49,573 nt of DNA from an uncultured Alphaproteobacteria bacterium (GCA_902826335.1 CADEEL010000023.1:1-49573); one strand, 5' to 3'. Shown: positions 28,535 through 36,898, counted from the first letter of the stretch. The notes: generated by a model from the sequence alone, not told the origin. Made by a program: numbers and translations.

Positions 28535-29458
28535 CTAACTACGCGCCGTTTCGTACGTGGCCGCGCGACGCTTGCGCGCGCTCAGCCACGGCCAAGCGAG
28601 CGGCGTGGCGATCTGCCCGATCAAATTCCTGGGGATCGGGTCGAACTCAATTCCGACATCCAGGACGCGGTCAGCCGGCTGGCGGCGGAAAGTCCCGAAC
28701 AGGTGATCGAACACCATCGTAAAGGTCGAAAAGTTCGCCGCGCGGGCGGACAAATCCCGCGCGTGATGGAGCCAATGGGCGTTTGGCGTTGCGATAAGCG
28801 CATCCAGAACTCGCGGCACGCGCGCGGCCAGATTCCAGTGGTTTTGATCGCCAATTCCGTTCGCCAGCGCGGCGACCCAGAACAGCACGGCCGGCGGCGC
28901 GCCCATGATCACCAGCGGCGCGGAGGTGATCAGCGCACGCACCGCCGCTTCGAGAAAGTGCAGCCGCCCCGCCTTGAAGACGTGCATGCGGTCCGGATTG
29001 TGATGCAACGCATGAATTGGCCAGGCCCACCCGAATGCGTGATAGGCGCGATGCTTCCAGTAATCGACGAAATCAAAAATGATCACCGCCAGCGCTACCT
29101 GCGCCCAGAGCGGCCAGGCGCTTGGCCAAATGACGAGCGGCGCCGATGCGGTCAGTTGCGCCGCGGCGACCGCAATGGCCGCGGTTAGCGCCGCGCCGCC
29201 GAGACGGGCGCCGACATCCAGGAGCGCGCCGTGAACGAGATCATTGAGAACCTGCCCGTCCTTGCGCCAATCCCAGTCCCGCCGCGCCGGCATGAGCACT
29301 TCAAGCACTGCGATGACGCCCAGATGCGCCACGGTCAGCGCGAGAAGCGACAGGCCCGGATTAAGCCCGCGACACTGCGTTTCTCCAAACGCCCATAGAA
29401 AGGCGAGGAGCAGGCCGGGCCACACCAGCCAGGACGCCACGACACGAATTGAACCCAT
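28535..29458 (-). CDS. Fatty acid hydroxylase / sterol desaturase family
   Basis: A membrane di-iron oxygenase family, 307 residues from ATG 29458, which has GAGG 7 nt upstream. It shows four or more transmembrane segments and three His boxes: KHRAYH, HALHH, and HWLHH. Those are the HX3H/HX2HH ligands of the di-iron centre (PF04116 type). Substrates of this family include sterols, fatty acids, carotenoids and alkylglycerols, and none can be picked from sequence alone. It is the first gene of a four-gene leftward unit, with 9 nt to the DUF2147 fusion. A start 18 codons further up (29512) lacks a good ribosome site. Confidence 0.88.
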   Translation of the reverse strand: MGSIRVVASWLVWPGLLLAFLWAFGETQCRGLNPGLSLLALTVAHLGVIAVLEVLMPARRDWDWRKDGQVLNDLVHGALLDVGARLGGAALTAAIAVAAAQLTASAPLVIWPSAWPLWAQVALAVIIFDFVDYWKHRAYHAFGWAWPIHALHHNPDRMHVFKAGRLHFLEAAVRALITSAPLVIMGAPPAVLFWVAALANGIGDQNHWNLAARVPRVLDALIATPNAHWLHHARDLSARAANFSTFTMVFDHLFGTFRRQPADRVLDVGIEFDPIPRNLIGQIATPLAWPWLSARKRRAATYETARS

Positions 29459-29521
29459 CAAAGACCTCACGCGCCGCAGCGTTGCGGCGGAGGCCCTCTT
29501 CGTTGATTTCACGCGGCCGCT

Positions 29522-29552
29522 CTCGCCGATTTCAAATTCGGCGAGGCTTTTT
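29522..29552 (+). terminator. Orphan intrinsic terminator on plus strand
   Basis: A perfect 8-bp stem CTCGCCGA (29522-29529) and TCGGCGAG (29538-29545) has an 8-nt loop. GCTTTTT follows (29546-29552). It faces rightward, yet no rightward gene lies upstream: the nearest upstream gene is the leftward desaturase. It may stop antisense transcription or end a short RNA. Confidence 0.6.
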
Positions 29553-29608
29553 CAAAGACAGCGAGTATTTAGGTTCATTAAGCGCCTGCGCGCGCCAGGG
29601 AGTAAAAG

Positions 29609-29737
29609 CTACCGCCCCTGACACCACCCGAACCGGCCCGTTGTGCGCCGTGCGAAGCCTTCGCGCGCGAGGCGCGCGCCGAGGTCTTCGCCGTCCACGG
29701 TCACGACCGCGACCGTGCGTTCGCGCCGGAAGCGCTC
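29609..29737 (-). pseudogene. Possible remnant of a thermonuclease-like (SNase) gene
   Basis: A minus-strand frame open from 29773 to the stop at 29609-29611 reads [20 protein letters not shown] followed by [19 protein letters not shown]. This pattern resembles the C-terminal half of staphylococcal-nuclease-like domains (RxR..A.VxVDGxDxGxxLxxxGxA, then WC). There is no start codon, no N-terminal half and no ribosome site. It is best read as a decayed fragment; chance similarity in high-GC DNA is possible. Confidence 0.35.
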
Positions 29738-29973
29738 ATTCGCGAATGGCGAACACCGCCGCCAGCAGCCATCCTAACCAGCTCATCGCGCCCTCCAGTA
29801 CTCCGCCCACCCTTGCGTTCCCCGCCCCGCTCGTCTATCCCCCGCCCCTTCGCGCCTGCGGTCCTGAGGCAAATTGGGGATGTCCCCTCGCGCTCAGGAA
29901 CCACCGCGCCGTCCGGCCCTCCTTGGAGGAACTTCCCCGTCCGGCGCGCCGCGGGCCTCAAAGGAAGAGGATT

Positions 29974-30378
29974 ATGGCGTTCTACGAACACGTGCTGATC
30001 GCGCGGCAGGATATCTCGCCGCAACAAGTCGATGCGCTCCTGGAAGACATCACCCGCACCGTCCAGGAACTGGGCGGCCGGGTTGAAAAGTCCGAATATT
30101 GGGGCCTGCGCAATCTCTCCTACCGGGTGCGCAAAAACCGCAAGGGCCATTATTGCCTGCTCAATCTCAACGCGCCGGCCGAAGCCGTCCATGAGCTTGA
30201 GCGCAAACAGCGCATCAACGAGGACGTGCTGCGCTATCTCACCATTCGCGTGGAAGAGCTGGATGAGGAGCCTTCTCCGGTCCTGGCGCGCCGCGAACGC
30301 GATGACCGCCGCCGCGCGCGCCGCGAAGGGCGCGACGATGGCGAACCCGGCGCCGAACAGACGGGCGAGGAGGAATAG
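29974..30378 (+). CDS. rpsF: 30S ribosomal protein bS6
   Basis: Small-subunit platform protein that pairs with bS18. The 134 residues start [20 protein letters not shown]. The conserved core [22 protein letters not shown] follows, and the highly charged C-terminal tail ([20 protein letters not shown]) is typical of alphaproteobacteria. AAGGAAGAGG precedes the ATG. In-frame sequence before it (back to 29449) shows no family similarity. rpsR follows after 3 nt. Confidence 0.97.
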   Translation: MAFYEHVLIARQDISPQQVDALLEDITRTVQELGGRVEKSEYWGLRNLSYRVRKNRKGHYCLLNLNAPAEAVHELERKQRINEDVLRYLTIRVEELDEEPSPVLARRERDDRRRARREGRDDGEPGAEQTGEEE

Positions 30379-30381
30379 GCC

Positions 30382-30651
30382 ATGTCCAAAGGCGCAATCA
30401 ACAAGGTCAACATCGCCAACATCCCGGCCCGCCGCCCGTTTGGGCGCCGGCGCAAGGTGTGCCCGTTCTCCGGCGCCGCGGCCCCGAAGATCGACTACAA
30501 GGATGTGAAGCTGCTCCAGCGCTATATCTCGGAGCGCGGCAAGATCGTGCCGGCGCGCATCACGGCGGTGTCCGCCAAGAAGCAGCGCGAACTCGCCCGC
30601 GCCGTCAAGCGCGCGCGCTATCTCTCCCTGCTGCCTTACGCGGTCCAATAG
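30382..30651 (+). CDS. rpsR: 30S ribosomal protein bS18
   Basis: An 89-residue S18 with the conserved core [34 protein letters not shown] and [20 protein letters not shown]. It binds rRNA together with bS6. A single conserved cysteine remains in the KVCPF segment, where other S18 forms carry a zinc ribbon. It lies between rpsF and rplI with gaps of 3 and 9 nt, the standard order. Confidence 0.98.
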   Translation: MSKGAINKVNIANIPARRPFGRRRKVCPFSGAAAPKIDYKDVKLLQRYISERGKIVPARITAVSAKKQRELARAVKRARYLSLLPYAVQ

Positions 30652-30660
30652 GAGGCGGCG

Positions 30661-31239
30661 ATGCAACTCATTTTACTTGAACGCGTCGAAAATCTCGGCG
30701 CCATCGGCGACGAAGTGAAAGTGCGTGATGGGTTCGCGCGCAACTTCCTGCTGCCGCAGAAGAAGGCGCTGCGCGCCACCGAGGCCAACCGCAAAATCTT
30801 CGAGGCGCGCCGCGCCGAGCTTGAAGCGCGCAACGCCGAGGCGCGCGCCGCCGCCGAAAAAGGCGCCAAGAAGCTTGATGGCAAATCCTATGTGCTCATT
30901 CGCCAGGCCGGCGAAGGCGGGCAGCTTTACGGGTCCGTCGCCGCGCGCGACGTCGCCGAGGCGATGGCGGCCGATGGCGGCAAGGTCGAGCGGCATTGGA
31001 TCGTGCTGGACAAGCCGATCAAGGCCATCGGCATGCACAATGTGCGCGTGCGGCCCCACCCAGAAGTGTCGATCACGGTGACGGTGAACGTCGCGCGCTC
31101 GACCGATGAGGCGGAGCGCCAAGCCAAGGGCGAAAACGTCATCGTCTCGGCCCAGCAGGCCGACCGCGCCCACGCCGATGCGCAAGCCAAGGACATCGCG
31201 GCCGTCTCCGCGGCGAACGAGCCGGCTGGAAACGACTAA
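30661..31239 (+). CDS. rplI: 50S ribosomal protein bL9
   Basis: The 192 residues begin [20 protein letters not shown], with the N-terminal rRNA-binding domain [21 protein letters not shown] long connecting helix rich in Glu/Ala/Arg follows, and then the C-terminal domain ([33 protein letters not shown]). The last about 40 residues are an Ala/Asp-rich tail beyond the common 150-residue length, as in many alphaproteobacteria. AGGAGG lies before the ATG. No hairpin terminator is obvious; a family C repeat follows at 31287. Confidence 0.97.
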   Translation: MQLILLERVENLGAIGDEVKVRDGFARNFLLPQKKALRATEANRKIFEARRAELEARNAEARAAAEKGAKKLDGKSYVLIRQAGEGGQLYGSVAARDVAEAMAADGGKVERHWIVLDKPIKAIGMHNVRVRPHPEVSITVTVNVARSTDEAERQAKGENVIVSAQQADRAHADAQAKDIAAVSAANEPAGND

Positions 31240-31286
31240 GGCGCGCCCTCCGCGCTATTGCGGCCTGGGCCGGCCACCCAAACCCA

Positions 31287-31394
31287 CCCATCCCCGGGAC
31301 GCCGCGCGAGCGGCGGGCCCGGGGCCCATGGACACAATCTATTGAGATCATGGGCCCCGGACTGAATGCTGCGCATTCATCCGGGGATCGGTGG
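31287..31394. repeat. 108-bp palindromic repeat, family C, copy 1
   Basis: Order of blocks: CCATCCCCGGG, a short GC palindrome, GGCCCGGGGCCCAT, a 17-nt variable spacer, CATGGGCCCCGGACTGAATGC, then GCGCATTCATCCGGGGAT. Outer ends CATCCCCGG and CCGGGGAT are inverted. Copies 2 and 3 lie at 35893-36000 and 37519-37627 in the same orientation. No coding potential. Confidence 0.85.
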
Positions 31395-31426
31395 TTGAAC
31401 GTAACACGCGATTCAGCACCCAATCG

Positions 31427-32218
31427 CTAAGGCCGATTGCCTTCGAGCGGCTCGCGCGTAACGCGGTAGCCGGCCTCGGCGGGTATGATCAGCATCAGGC
31501 CGCCATCTTCCCGAACGATTTGCGGCGTGACCGTGATCACGCGGCGAGCGCGCGCCGCCGTGAGCGCGTCTTCGGCGTTTGCGGCGTCCGCGAGCATGTC
31601 CACATTGAGCCGCGTCGGGAAAATGATCGTGCGGCGTTTCTCCATCGCCGCGGCCAGCGCCGCGCGCGGCGTGATCCAACATGCATCGACCGTTTCAGAG
31701 CCGTCGCACAGCGCGTCCTGTTCGCTGGGCGCGCGCGCGATATAGAAATGCGTGTCAAACCGCTTTGGCATGCCCTCCGGCGTGATCCAATGCGCGTAGG
31801 GGACGAGCGCATCGAGCGCCAGCGCGAACCCCGCCTGCTCAATCGTTTTCAAGAAGCTCACGTCCCCGGCGTTGATCGCGGCCCTGAGGCCCTCAAGCGG
31901 CGCCACGGCCTCAACGCCGATGAAAGGCGCGCCCTCGCCCCGCCGCGCCGCCGGGCGTGCGAGCAGCAGGCCGCTTTCCTCGAACGCCTCGCGGATCGCC
32001 GCGATGCGCAGCGCGCGCTCGCCCTCCTCGAATAAGCCATCGCAATGATCGCCCCAGGCCGGGTCGCGGTCGTCCTGCGAAACCTTGCCGCCGGGAAACA
32101 CCAGCGCCCCGGACGCGAAATCGATCTGATGGTGACGCTCCACCATCAGCACTTCAAGGCCGGCCTCGGGATCGTCACGCACCATCAGGATCGTCGCGGC
32201 AGGCACGATGGCGGACAT
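31427..32218 (-). CDS. NUDIX hydrolase, NUDT19-like
   Basis: A nucleoside-diphosphate-linked-X hydrolase of 263 residues. The fold begins PAATILMVRDDPEAGLEVLMVERH. The first Nudix half GALVFPGGKV is separated from AIREAFEESGLLLA (the metal-binding RExxEExG part) by an insert of about 30 residues, which is typical of the NUDT7/NUDT19 CoA-pyrophosphatase-like branch. Substrate CoA esters is therefore only a suggestion. GGAG precedes the ATG at 32218; ten further in-frame codons upstream to 32248 are excluded. It is divergent from the degenerate EAL gene across 93 nt. Confidence 0.88.
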   Translation of the reverse strand: MSAIVPAATILMVRDDPEAGLEVLMVERHHQIDFASGALVFPGGKVSQDDRDPAWGDHCDGLFEEGERALRIAAIREAFEESGLLLARPAARRGEGAPFIGVEAVAPLEGLRAAINAGDVSFLKTIEQAGFALALDALVPYAHWITPEGMPKRFDTHFYIARAPSEQDALCDGSETVDACWITPRAALAAAMEKRRTIIFPTRLNVDMLADAANAEDALTAARARRVITVTPQIVREDGGLMLIIPAEAGYRVTREPLEGNRP

Positions 32219-32311
32219 ATCGGCTCCTTCCGGCAAGGACTTGTTCACCCTGCCAAGCGGCCCGTTTTTTAACTGGCCCTGGGCTAAAGGCGAGATCGCT
32301 TAGGGGAAGGC

Positions 32312-32947
32312 ATGACGACCGAACTGCTGCTCACCACGCCGATCGGCAAGGCCGCGACGCGCCCAATCGCGCCGCGCATCGATCTGCGCACAGGCCTCGT
32401 CGCCGCCGGCGCGCTCGTGGCGCCGCCGAGCCTCAGCGCCCTCGTGCGCGAGGTGCGCGCGGCGCGCCAAGCCTGGCGCGGCGCGGGCTTTTCGGCCCCG
32501 CTCTCCGTGCACTTGCCCGACGCTTTGATCTTCGAAGCTGACGTTGATTGGCTATCGGATGCGGCGCGCGAATGCGGCTGCGCGCCCAAGGGATTGACGT
32601 TTGAACTTTCGGAGGCCGCCTGCCTCGCCGGCGGCGCGGACGTGGCCGAAGGCCTGCGCGCGCGCGGTTGGGGCGTGGCCCTGATCGCCGACCCCGCCTG
32701 CCCTCTGCCGTTCGGCAAACATGCGCGCGCGCTCTACACCGAACTCATCGTCGATGCGCCGGAGCCGATCGATCCTTATCTCGCCATCGATTCCTGCGAA
32801 CGCGATACGCTCGGCCGGCGCCTCTATGCGGCCAAGGAAGCCGGCCTCATCATCACCGCGCCCTATGTGCGCACGGATGAGGCGGCGGGCCTATTGGCCA
32901 TCGCCGGGTTCGATCGCTGCGGCGGGCCCGTCGCGGCCCAGCCCTAA
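32312..32947 (+). CDS. Degenerate EAL-domain-like protein
   Basis: A 211-residue protein resembling the C-terminal two thirds of an EAL (cyclic-di-GMP phosphodiesterase) fold. SAPLSVHLPDALIFEADVDW corresponds to the VNLSP region, GLTFELSEAACLAGG to the LELEITES motif, LRARGWGVALIADP to LxxLGxxLALDDFG, and LYTELIVDAPEP to the LKID strand. The EAL motif is absent and the DDFG acidic pair is replaced by ADPA, so catalysis is unlikely. It may bind c-di-GMP or protein partners (inference). A small membrane protein follows 14 nt later. Confidence 0.6.
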   Translation: MTTELLLTTPIGKAATRPIAPRIDLRTGLVAAGALVAPPSLSALVREVRAARQAWRGAGFSAPLSVHLPDALIFEADVDWLSDAARECGCAPKGLTFELSEAACLAGGADVAEGLRARGWGVALIADPACPLPFGKHARALYTELIVDAPEPIDPYLAIDSCERDTLGRRLYAAKEAGLIITAPYVRTDEAAGLLAIAGFDRCGGPVAAQP

Positions 32948-32961
32948 ACTCGTCCCCCAGC

Positions 32962-33240
32962 ATGCATCCAATCATCCTGGCCCTCTTGATCGTCGGCGCC
33001 GGCGCAGCGGCGTTCACGTTCTGGAGGCCGCGCGGGGCCTTCCGGTTCGCCGCGCTTGCGCTTGTCGCGGCGATCGTCACTCCGTTTGCGCTGGCGTACG
33101 GGCTCAGCCCGTTTCTCGGATCCGGCGCCGGCATGGGCGTGGCGTTCCTGCTCTACGCGCTGTCTGCGCTGCTTGCGACATTGGCGGTGTTCGCCGCGCT
33201 CGGCGCGGGCCTGCGCCACGGCTGGAATGCGTTGCGCTGA
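32962..33240 (+). CDS. Small membrane protein, unknown
   Basis: A 92-residue protein with three hydrophobic segments: ILALLIVGAGAAAFTFW, FAALALVAAIVTPFALAYG and AFLLYALSALLATLAVFAAL. No family recognised. It lies 14 nt after the degenerate EAL gene and ends 9 nt from the convergent DUF2336 gene. Codon usage matches the neighbours. Confidence 0.6.
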   Translation: MHPIILALLIVGAGAAAFTFWRPRGAFRFAALALVAAIVTPFALAYGLSPFLGSGAGMGVAFLLYALSALLATLAVFAALGAGLRHGWNALR

Positions 33241-33249
33241 GAAGTTTGC

Positions 33250-34392
33250 TCAGAGCGCGGCGGCGCGCGCGGGCTTGGCGTCGAATGCGTCCAGCTTTTC
33301 CATGAGATAATCGAGATCGTCGCGCGGAATGCTCTGGAACAGCGTCAGCACACGCTCAATCATGCGCTCACGGAAGCGCGCGCGATCATCGTCCCCGCCG
33401 TCGCGTTCGATCTGGTGATAGACATCCACTGCGGCGCGGAACGGCGTGTAGAGGCGCGGCGGCAGCCCGGCGCGGTCAAACGCGGCCTTGAGGCCGAGCG
33501 GCCCGCTATCATGGATCATCAGCCAGATTTTCTGGTGCGTGAGGCCGGCCAGATTCGCCAGCGCATGCTCCACAAACTCCATATGCCCGAGGCACAACGC
33601 GCGCATGATGAGCGAGGGCGTCAATCGCCCGTGCAAATTGATCTGACGGATGAAAGCGGCGATGTCATGCTGCAGCACCGCTTGCTCAACCAGATCAATG
33701 GTTGCGCGCTCGCGCGAGCCCATGGCGATTTCGATGGCCAGCTGCGGGGGCAGTTCATGATGATTGACCAAATGATCGAACACTTCGCCGCTGACCAGCG
33801 AGACGAGTTTTTCCGTCACGCTAATTGGCAGCGCGCCGCGCCGCGCCATGGTGTTGGTGACGACCGAGAGATCGCTGAATCGCTCGAGCGAAGCTGAAAG
33901 CCCCTCTTCGTCAAACAGCGCATTGTCATTCGCCAGCGCCCGCGAAACGGCTTCCGGCACCGCGAAGCGCGCCAACGCGCCGGTGACTTTTTCATTCAGC
34001 GTCGCGCGGCTGGCCACCGCGATCTGCTTCGAAGGCGGATGCGCGCGCACAATCTCGATCAGATCGTCATCGGTCAGCACCGGTGAATTCATAATCACCG
34101 GCAGGGCGATGGCGTCTATGTCCTTCGCCAGCTTGGCGGCGATCTCATGGGGCAGCTTCGGCGAGTTCTTCAGCGCGACGGAAAGCGCGCGGCGCACCAG
34201 GGCGGCGGCGTCCCCCGCCATGATGTGCAGGATTTCCTCAGCGTAAGCGCGTTCATCGGCGGTGAGCTCCATCTCATCGATGCAGCGGCAGATTTTGTGC
34301 GCGGCCTCGGCGCGCGTATCCTCCGACGGCCCCTTGACCAAGGTGCGAATGTCGGCCTCGGTTAAGTTCGCGCGCATCGTGGCGATGGACAT
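33250..34392 (-). CDS. DUF2336 domain-containing protein
   Basis: A 380-residue all-helical protein from ATG 34392 (MSIATMRANLTEADIRTLVK). It matches DUF2336, a family almost confined to alphaproteobacteria, with HEAT-like helical pairs: ALSVALKNSPKLPHEIAAKLAKD, ALPVIMNSPVLTDDDLIEIV, AVASRATLNEKVTGALA. The C-terminal half is LIMRALCLGHMEFVEHALAN followed by ARFRERMIERVL. No signal or membrane part. Function unknown; related proteins are discussed as signalling partners in Caulobacter (recalled, not certain). Upstream in-frame codons to 34461 are not family-like. A family A repeat lies 78 nt upstream. Confidence 0.82.
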   Translation of the reverse strand: MSIATMRANLTEADIRTLVKGPSEDTRAEAAHKICRCIDEMELTADERAYAEEILHIMAGDAAALVRRALSVALKNSPKLPHEIAAKLAKDIDAIALPVIMNSPVLTDDDLIEIVRAHPPSKQIAVASRATLNEKVTGALARFAVPEAVSRALANDNALFDEEGLSASLERFSDLSVVTNTMARRGALPISVTEKLVSLVSGEVFDHLVNHHELPPQLAIEIAMGSRERATIDLVEQAVLQHDIAAFIRQINLHGRLTPSLIMRALCLGHMEFVEHALANLAGLTHQKIWLMIHDSGPLGLKAAFDRAGLPPRLYTPFRAAVDVYHQIERDGGDDDRARFRERMIERVLTLFQSIPRDDLDYLMEKLDAFDAKPARAAAL

Positions 34393-34469
34393 GGCGCAAC
34401 CTGCCTCTATAGCGGTTTCAGGCCGAGTGGAGCCCGGTCGGCCGCCCGGAAACCGCGACACTCAAAATC

Positions 34470-34521
34470 TAGACCGCGTTCGGACGGAAAACCGGTATCC
34501 ACTTTTCCTGAACGCGGTCTA
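34470..34521. repeat. 52-bp palindromic intergenic repeat, family A, copy 2
   Basis: Arms TAGACCGCGTTC (34470-34481) and GAACGCGGTCTA (34510-34521) form a perfect 12-bp inverted repeat around CGGAAAACCGG and CCACTTTTC. It matches copy 1 at 2965-3015 in arms and core, with compensated changes in the arms (CTTC/GAAG against GTTC/GAAC). It sits between two divergent genes. Confidence 0.85.
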
Positions 34522-34595
34522 AGCGCGCAGCGACTCGCGTGCGGCCGGGCGTGAGACTTGGGCCTGAACCTTAAGGAAAGCTTGAAAGGGGCGGC

Positions 34596-35798
34596 ATGCT
34601 CGAAGGGGTAAAGGTGGTCGAGTACGCCACGTACATGGCCGCGCCGGGCGCGGCCGGCATTCTGGCGGACTGGGGCGCCACGGTGATCAAGGTCGAGCCG
34701 CCGGGGGGCGATCCGGCCCGGCTGTTCTTCGCGTCCATCGGCGCGGAGGCGGCGATCAATCCGGTGTTCGAGTTCGACAATCGCGGCAAGCGCGGCGTCC
34801 AGATCGACACCGCCCAGCCGGCGGGCCGCGATATCCTTATGAAGCTCGCCGGCGAGGCGGATGTGTTTCTCACCAATGTCCGCCCACAGAGTTTGGCCAA
34901 GGCCCGGCTGGACTATCCGGCGCTGCACGCGCTCAACCCCCGCCTCGTCTATGCGAGCGTCACCGGCTACGGGCTTGAAGGCGCGGACGCGGATCGTCCC
35001 GGCTTTGACGTCGCGGCGTTCTGGGCGCGTTCGGGCGCGGCGGCCGCATTCGCGCCGAAGGGCGTGGATCCCTTCCCGATCCGCACTGCATTCGGCGATC
35101 ATGTCACCTCCATCGCCGCGGCCGCCGGCATACTCGCCGCCTTGGTCGAGCGCGGCCGCACGGGCGTGGGCCGGCTCGTCGAGGCGTCGCTCTTGCGCGC
35201 CGCCAATTACGCGATGGGCAGTGATCTCGCGATCCAGCATCATTTCGGCAAGCTGGCCTCAACGCGCCCGCGCCACGCGGCGGTCAGCCCGCTGGCGAAT
35301 TTCTTCAAGACGCGAGACGGGCGCTGGCTGTGCCTTGTGCCGCGCCAGGGCGAGCGTGACTTTGCGTTATTCTGCAAGGCGGCGGGCCGTGCGGAGCTGG
35401 CGGATGATCCTCGCTTCGCTTCAGGCCGCACCCGACGAGAGAACGTCGCCGCGCTGGTCACCGCGTTTGACGAAGCGTTCGCCGCGCTCGACTTCGTTGA
35501 CATCGCCGCGCGCCTCGACGCCGAGGATCTCGCCTGGGCGCCGGTGCAAACGCCCGCCGAAGCCGTGGCCGATCCGCAATTGGCGGCCGCCGGCGGCATT
35601 GTCAGTGTCCGCACGCGCGATGGCGGCGCGCTGAAATCTCCGGCCTCGCCCGTGCGCTTTCCGGGGGAAGCAACCGAGATGCGCCCGCCCGCGCCGCTCA
35701 CCGGCGAACACACACAGGAAATCCTCGCGGAACTTGGTTATGATGCGCCGGAGATCGACGCACTGATCGCCAGCGGCGCCGTGGGCGCAATTTTGTAG
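34596..35798 (+). CDS. CaiB/BaiF-family CoA transferase
   Basis: Class III CoA transferase, 400 residues. The N-terminal LEGVKVVEYATYMAAPGAAG, LADWGATVIKVEPPGGDPAR and DNRGKRGVQID are typical. The catalytic Asp is expected in GYGLEGADADRPGFDVAAFW, and HVTSIAAAAGILAALVERGRTG follows. The C-terminal part has PVQTPAEAVADPQLAAAGG. Substrate unknown: the family includes formyl-CoA, carnitinyl-CoA and alpha-methylacyl-CoA enzymes. It is a single gene with a possible GAAAGG ribosome site, flanked by repeats. Confidence 0.9.
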   Translation: MLEGVKVVEYATYMAAPGAAGILADWGATVIKVEPPGGDPARLFFASIGAEAAINPVFEFDNRGKRGVQIDTAQPAGRDILMKLAGEADVFLTNVRPQSLAKARLDYPALHALNPRLVYASVTGYGLEGADADRPGFDVAAFWARSGAAAAFAPKGVDPFPIRTAFGDHVTSIAAAAGILAALVERGRTGVGRLVEASLLRAANYAMGSDLAIQHHFGKLASTRPRHAAVSPLANFFKTRDGRWLCLVPRQGERDFALFCKAAGRAELADDPRFASGRTRRENVAALVTAFDEAFAALDFVDIAARLDAEDLAWAPVQTPAEAVADPQLAAAGGIVSVRTRDGGALKSPASPVRFPGEATEMRPPAPLTGEHTQEILAELGYDAPEIDALIASGAVGAIL

Positions 35799-35892
35799 CA
35801 AGCAGGCGCGCAGCAGGCCGTGTTCAACACGCGGGGCTTAGCGTGGCCAAGACATTCAAATTAGGGCCCCTGACCTCGACGAAATTCACAAC

Positions 35893-36000
35893 ACCTATCC
35901 CCGGGTCGCCGTGCAACGGCGAGCCCGGGGCCCATAGACTCAGGCCATCGAATTTATGGGTCCCGGACTGAATGCTGCGCATGCATCCGGGAATTGGTGG
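35893..36000. repeat. 108-bp palindromic repeat, family C, copy 2
   Basis: Same block order as at 31287-31394: CTATCCCCGGG, GCCGTGCAACGGC hairpin, GAGCCCGGGGCCCAT, variable spacer, TATGGGTCCCGGACTGAATGC, and GCGCATGCATCCGGGAATTGGTGG. It has a few base changes compared with copies 1 and 3 (GGGTCCCG, CATGCATCCGGGA), so it appears the most diverged. It occupies most of the gap between the CoA transferase and the lytic transglycosylase. Confidence 0.85.
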
Positions 36001-36032
36001 AATGGGCGGCGCGCGCCTAATAATTCCAAGCG

Positions 36033-36800
36033 CTAAATTTCTTCCCGCCGTAACAGGTTCAGCGCTGGGTCGTCCGCTTCATCGCTCACAAGCGACGGCG
36101 CCAAAGCCAGCGCCATTAATGCATCGAGCAAGGCTGGTGAAAGCGGCGCGGATGATCCGATGCGCGGCTCGCTTGGCGTTACGGCGCGTTCAACTGGCGG
36201 CGCCGTCGCCCCACCGACATCCAGCGCCAGGCGATGCAGGAGTTCGCCCGCGCTGCGCGGCGCGCCGGCGCGATCGTAAAAGAGCCCGCGGTTCGCCGCC
36301 GCTTCACGCGGAAAGAGCGCCGCGGCGGGCTCGCTTCCGGTTTGCGCCGCCGCAATCAGCCGCGCAGCGCCTTGAGGCCCCATCACGTGCGCGGCGTACA
36401 ATTCACTGGCGTTTGGCGCGCGATTAAGCCGGCCTTCCAGAAACTGGGCGTTCTCCCGCCACAGCTCGCCGGCCATGCGCGCGGACAATTCAGGATCAAA
36501 GCGCAGCTGCAGAATTTCGGCGCGTGTGGCAGTATCGACCGGCCCGCGCTGCAGCGCCTGCGCATAGTGGCCGAGGCCGTGTTCGACGCCATGGCGACGC
36601 ACCATGTCGAGCCAGGTGCTCTCGATGAACTGGAACATGCCCGAGGCGCTCGACGTGCCCGCCCGCGCCGCCGGGTTGAGCGCGCTCTCCCGCCGCGCCG
36701 TGGCCAGGAGCGCTGAAAAATCAGTTCCGGTGGCGGCGGCCGCACGGGCGATCGCCTGGCGGGCAGCCGCTTCGCGCAGGGCCGGGACGGACTCGGTCAT
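36033..36800 (-). CDS. Lytic transglycosylase-like (SLT domain) protein
   Basis: A 255-residue protein from ATG 36800 (MTESVPALREAAARQ). The SLT-type fold is visible at ALLATARRESALNPAARAG (Glu in RRES as the catalytic candidate) and SASGMFQFIESTWLDMVRRHG, then LYAAHVMGPQGAARLIAA. No signal peptide is seen, which is unusual for an envelope enzyme. The protein may be exported by another route, such as with flagellar rod proteins, or the start may be misassigned. A TTG at 36833 would add 11 residues and still no signal. The C-terminal 70 residues are variable and Pro/Ala-rich. Confidence 0.78.
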   Translation of the reverse strand: MTESVPALREAAARQAIARAAAATGTDFSALLATARRESALNPAARAGTSSASGMFQFIESTWLDMVRRHGVEHGLGHYAQALQRGPVDTATRAEILQLRFDPELSARMAGELWRENAQFLEGRLNRAPNASELYAAHVMGPQGAARLIAAAQTGSEPAAALFPREAAANRGLFYDRAGAPRSAGELLHRLALDVGGATAPPVERAVTPSEPRIGSSAPLSPALLDALMALALAPSLVSDEADDPALNLLRREEI

Positions 36801-36898
36801 GGATTGAGCGGTCCACCCGATTCCGTCACTCAAATCCTAACGCGCCCTGCTTGAACGTTCAATCAAGTTGCGCCATGCTCCCTTTGAGGGAGACTGAC

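Larger units (their letters stand above)
29459..29973. other. Long non-coding gap between desaturase gene and rpsF
   Basis: The 515 bp here contain no intact gene. I see a hairpin with T-tract on the plus strand (29522-29552), a possible thermonuclease-like remnant on the minus strand (29609-29737), and then the leader of the rpsF operon ending in AAGGAAGAGG. The operon promoter and any S6/S18 autoregulatory structure should lie in about 29760-29970, but I cannot define them by eye. Confidence 0.6.

Noticed and set aside
29572-29584. Possible CtrA-type box TTAGGTTCATTAA
   Set aside because: Spacing and half sites do not fit TTAA-N7-TTAA; likely chance.
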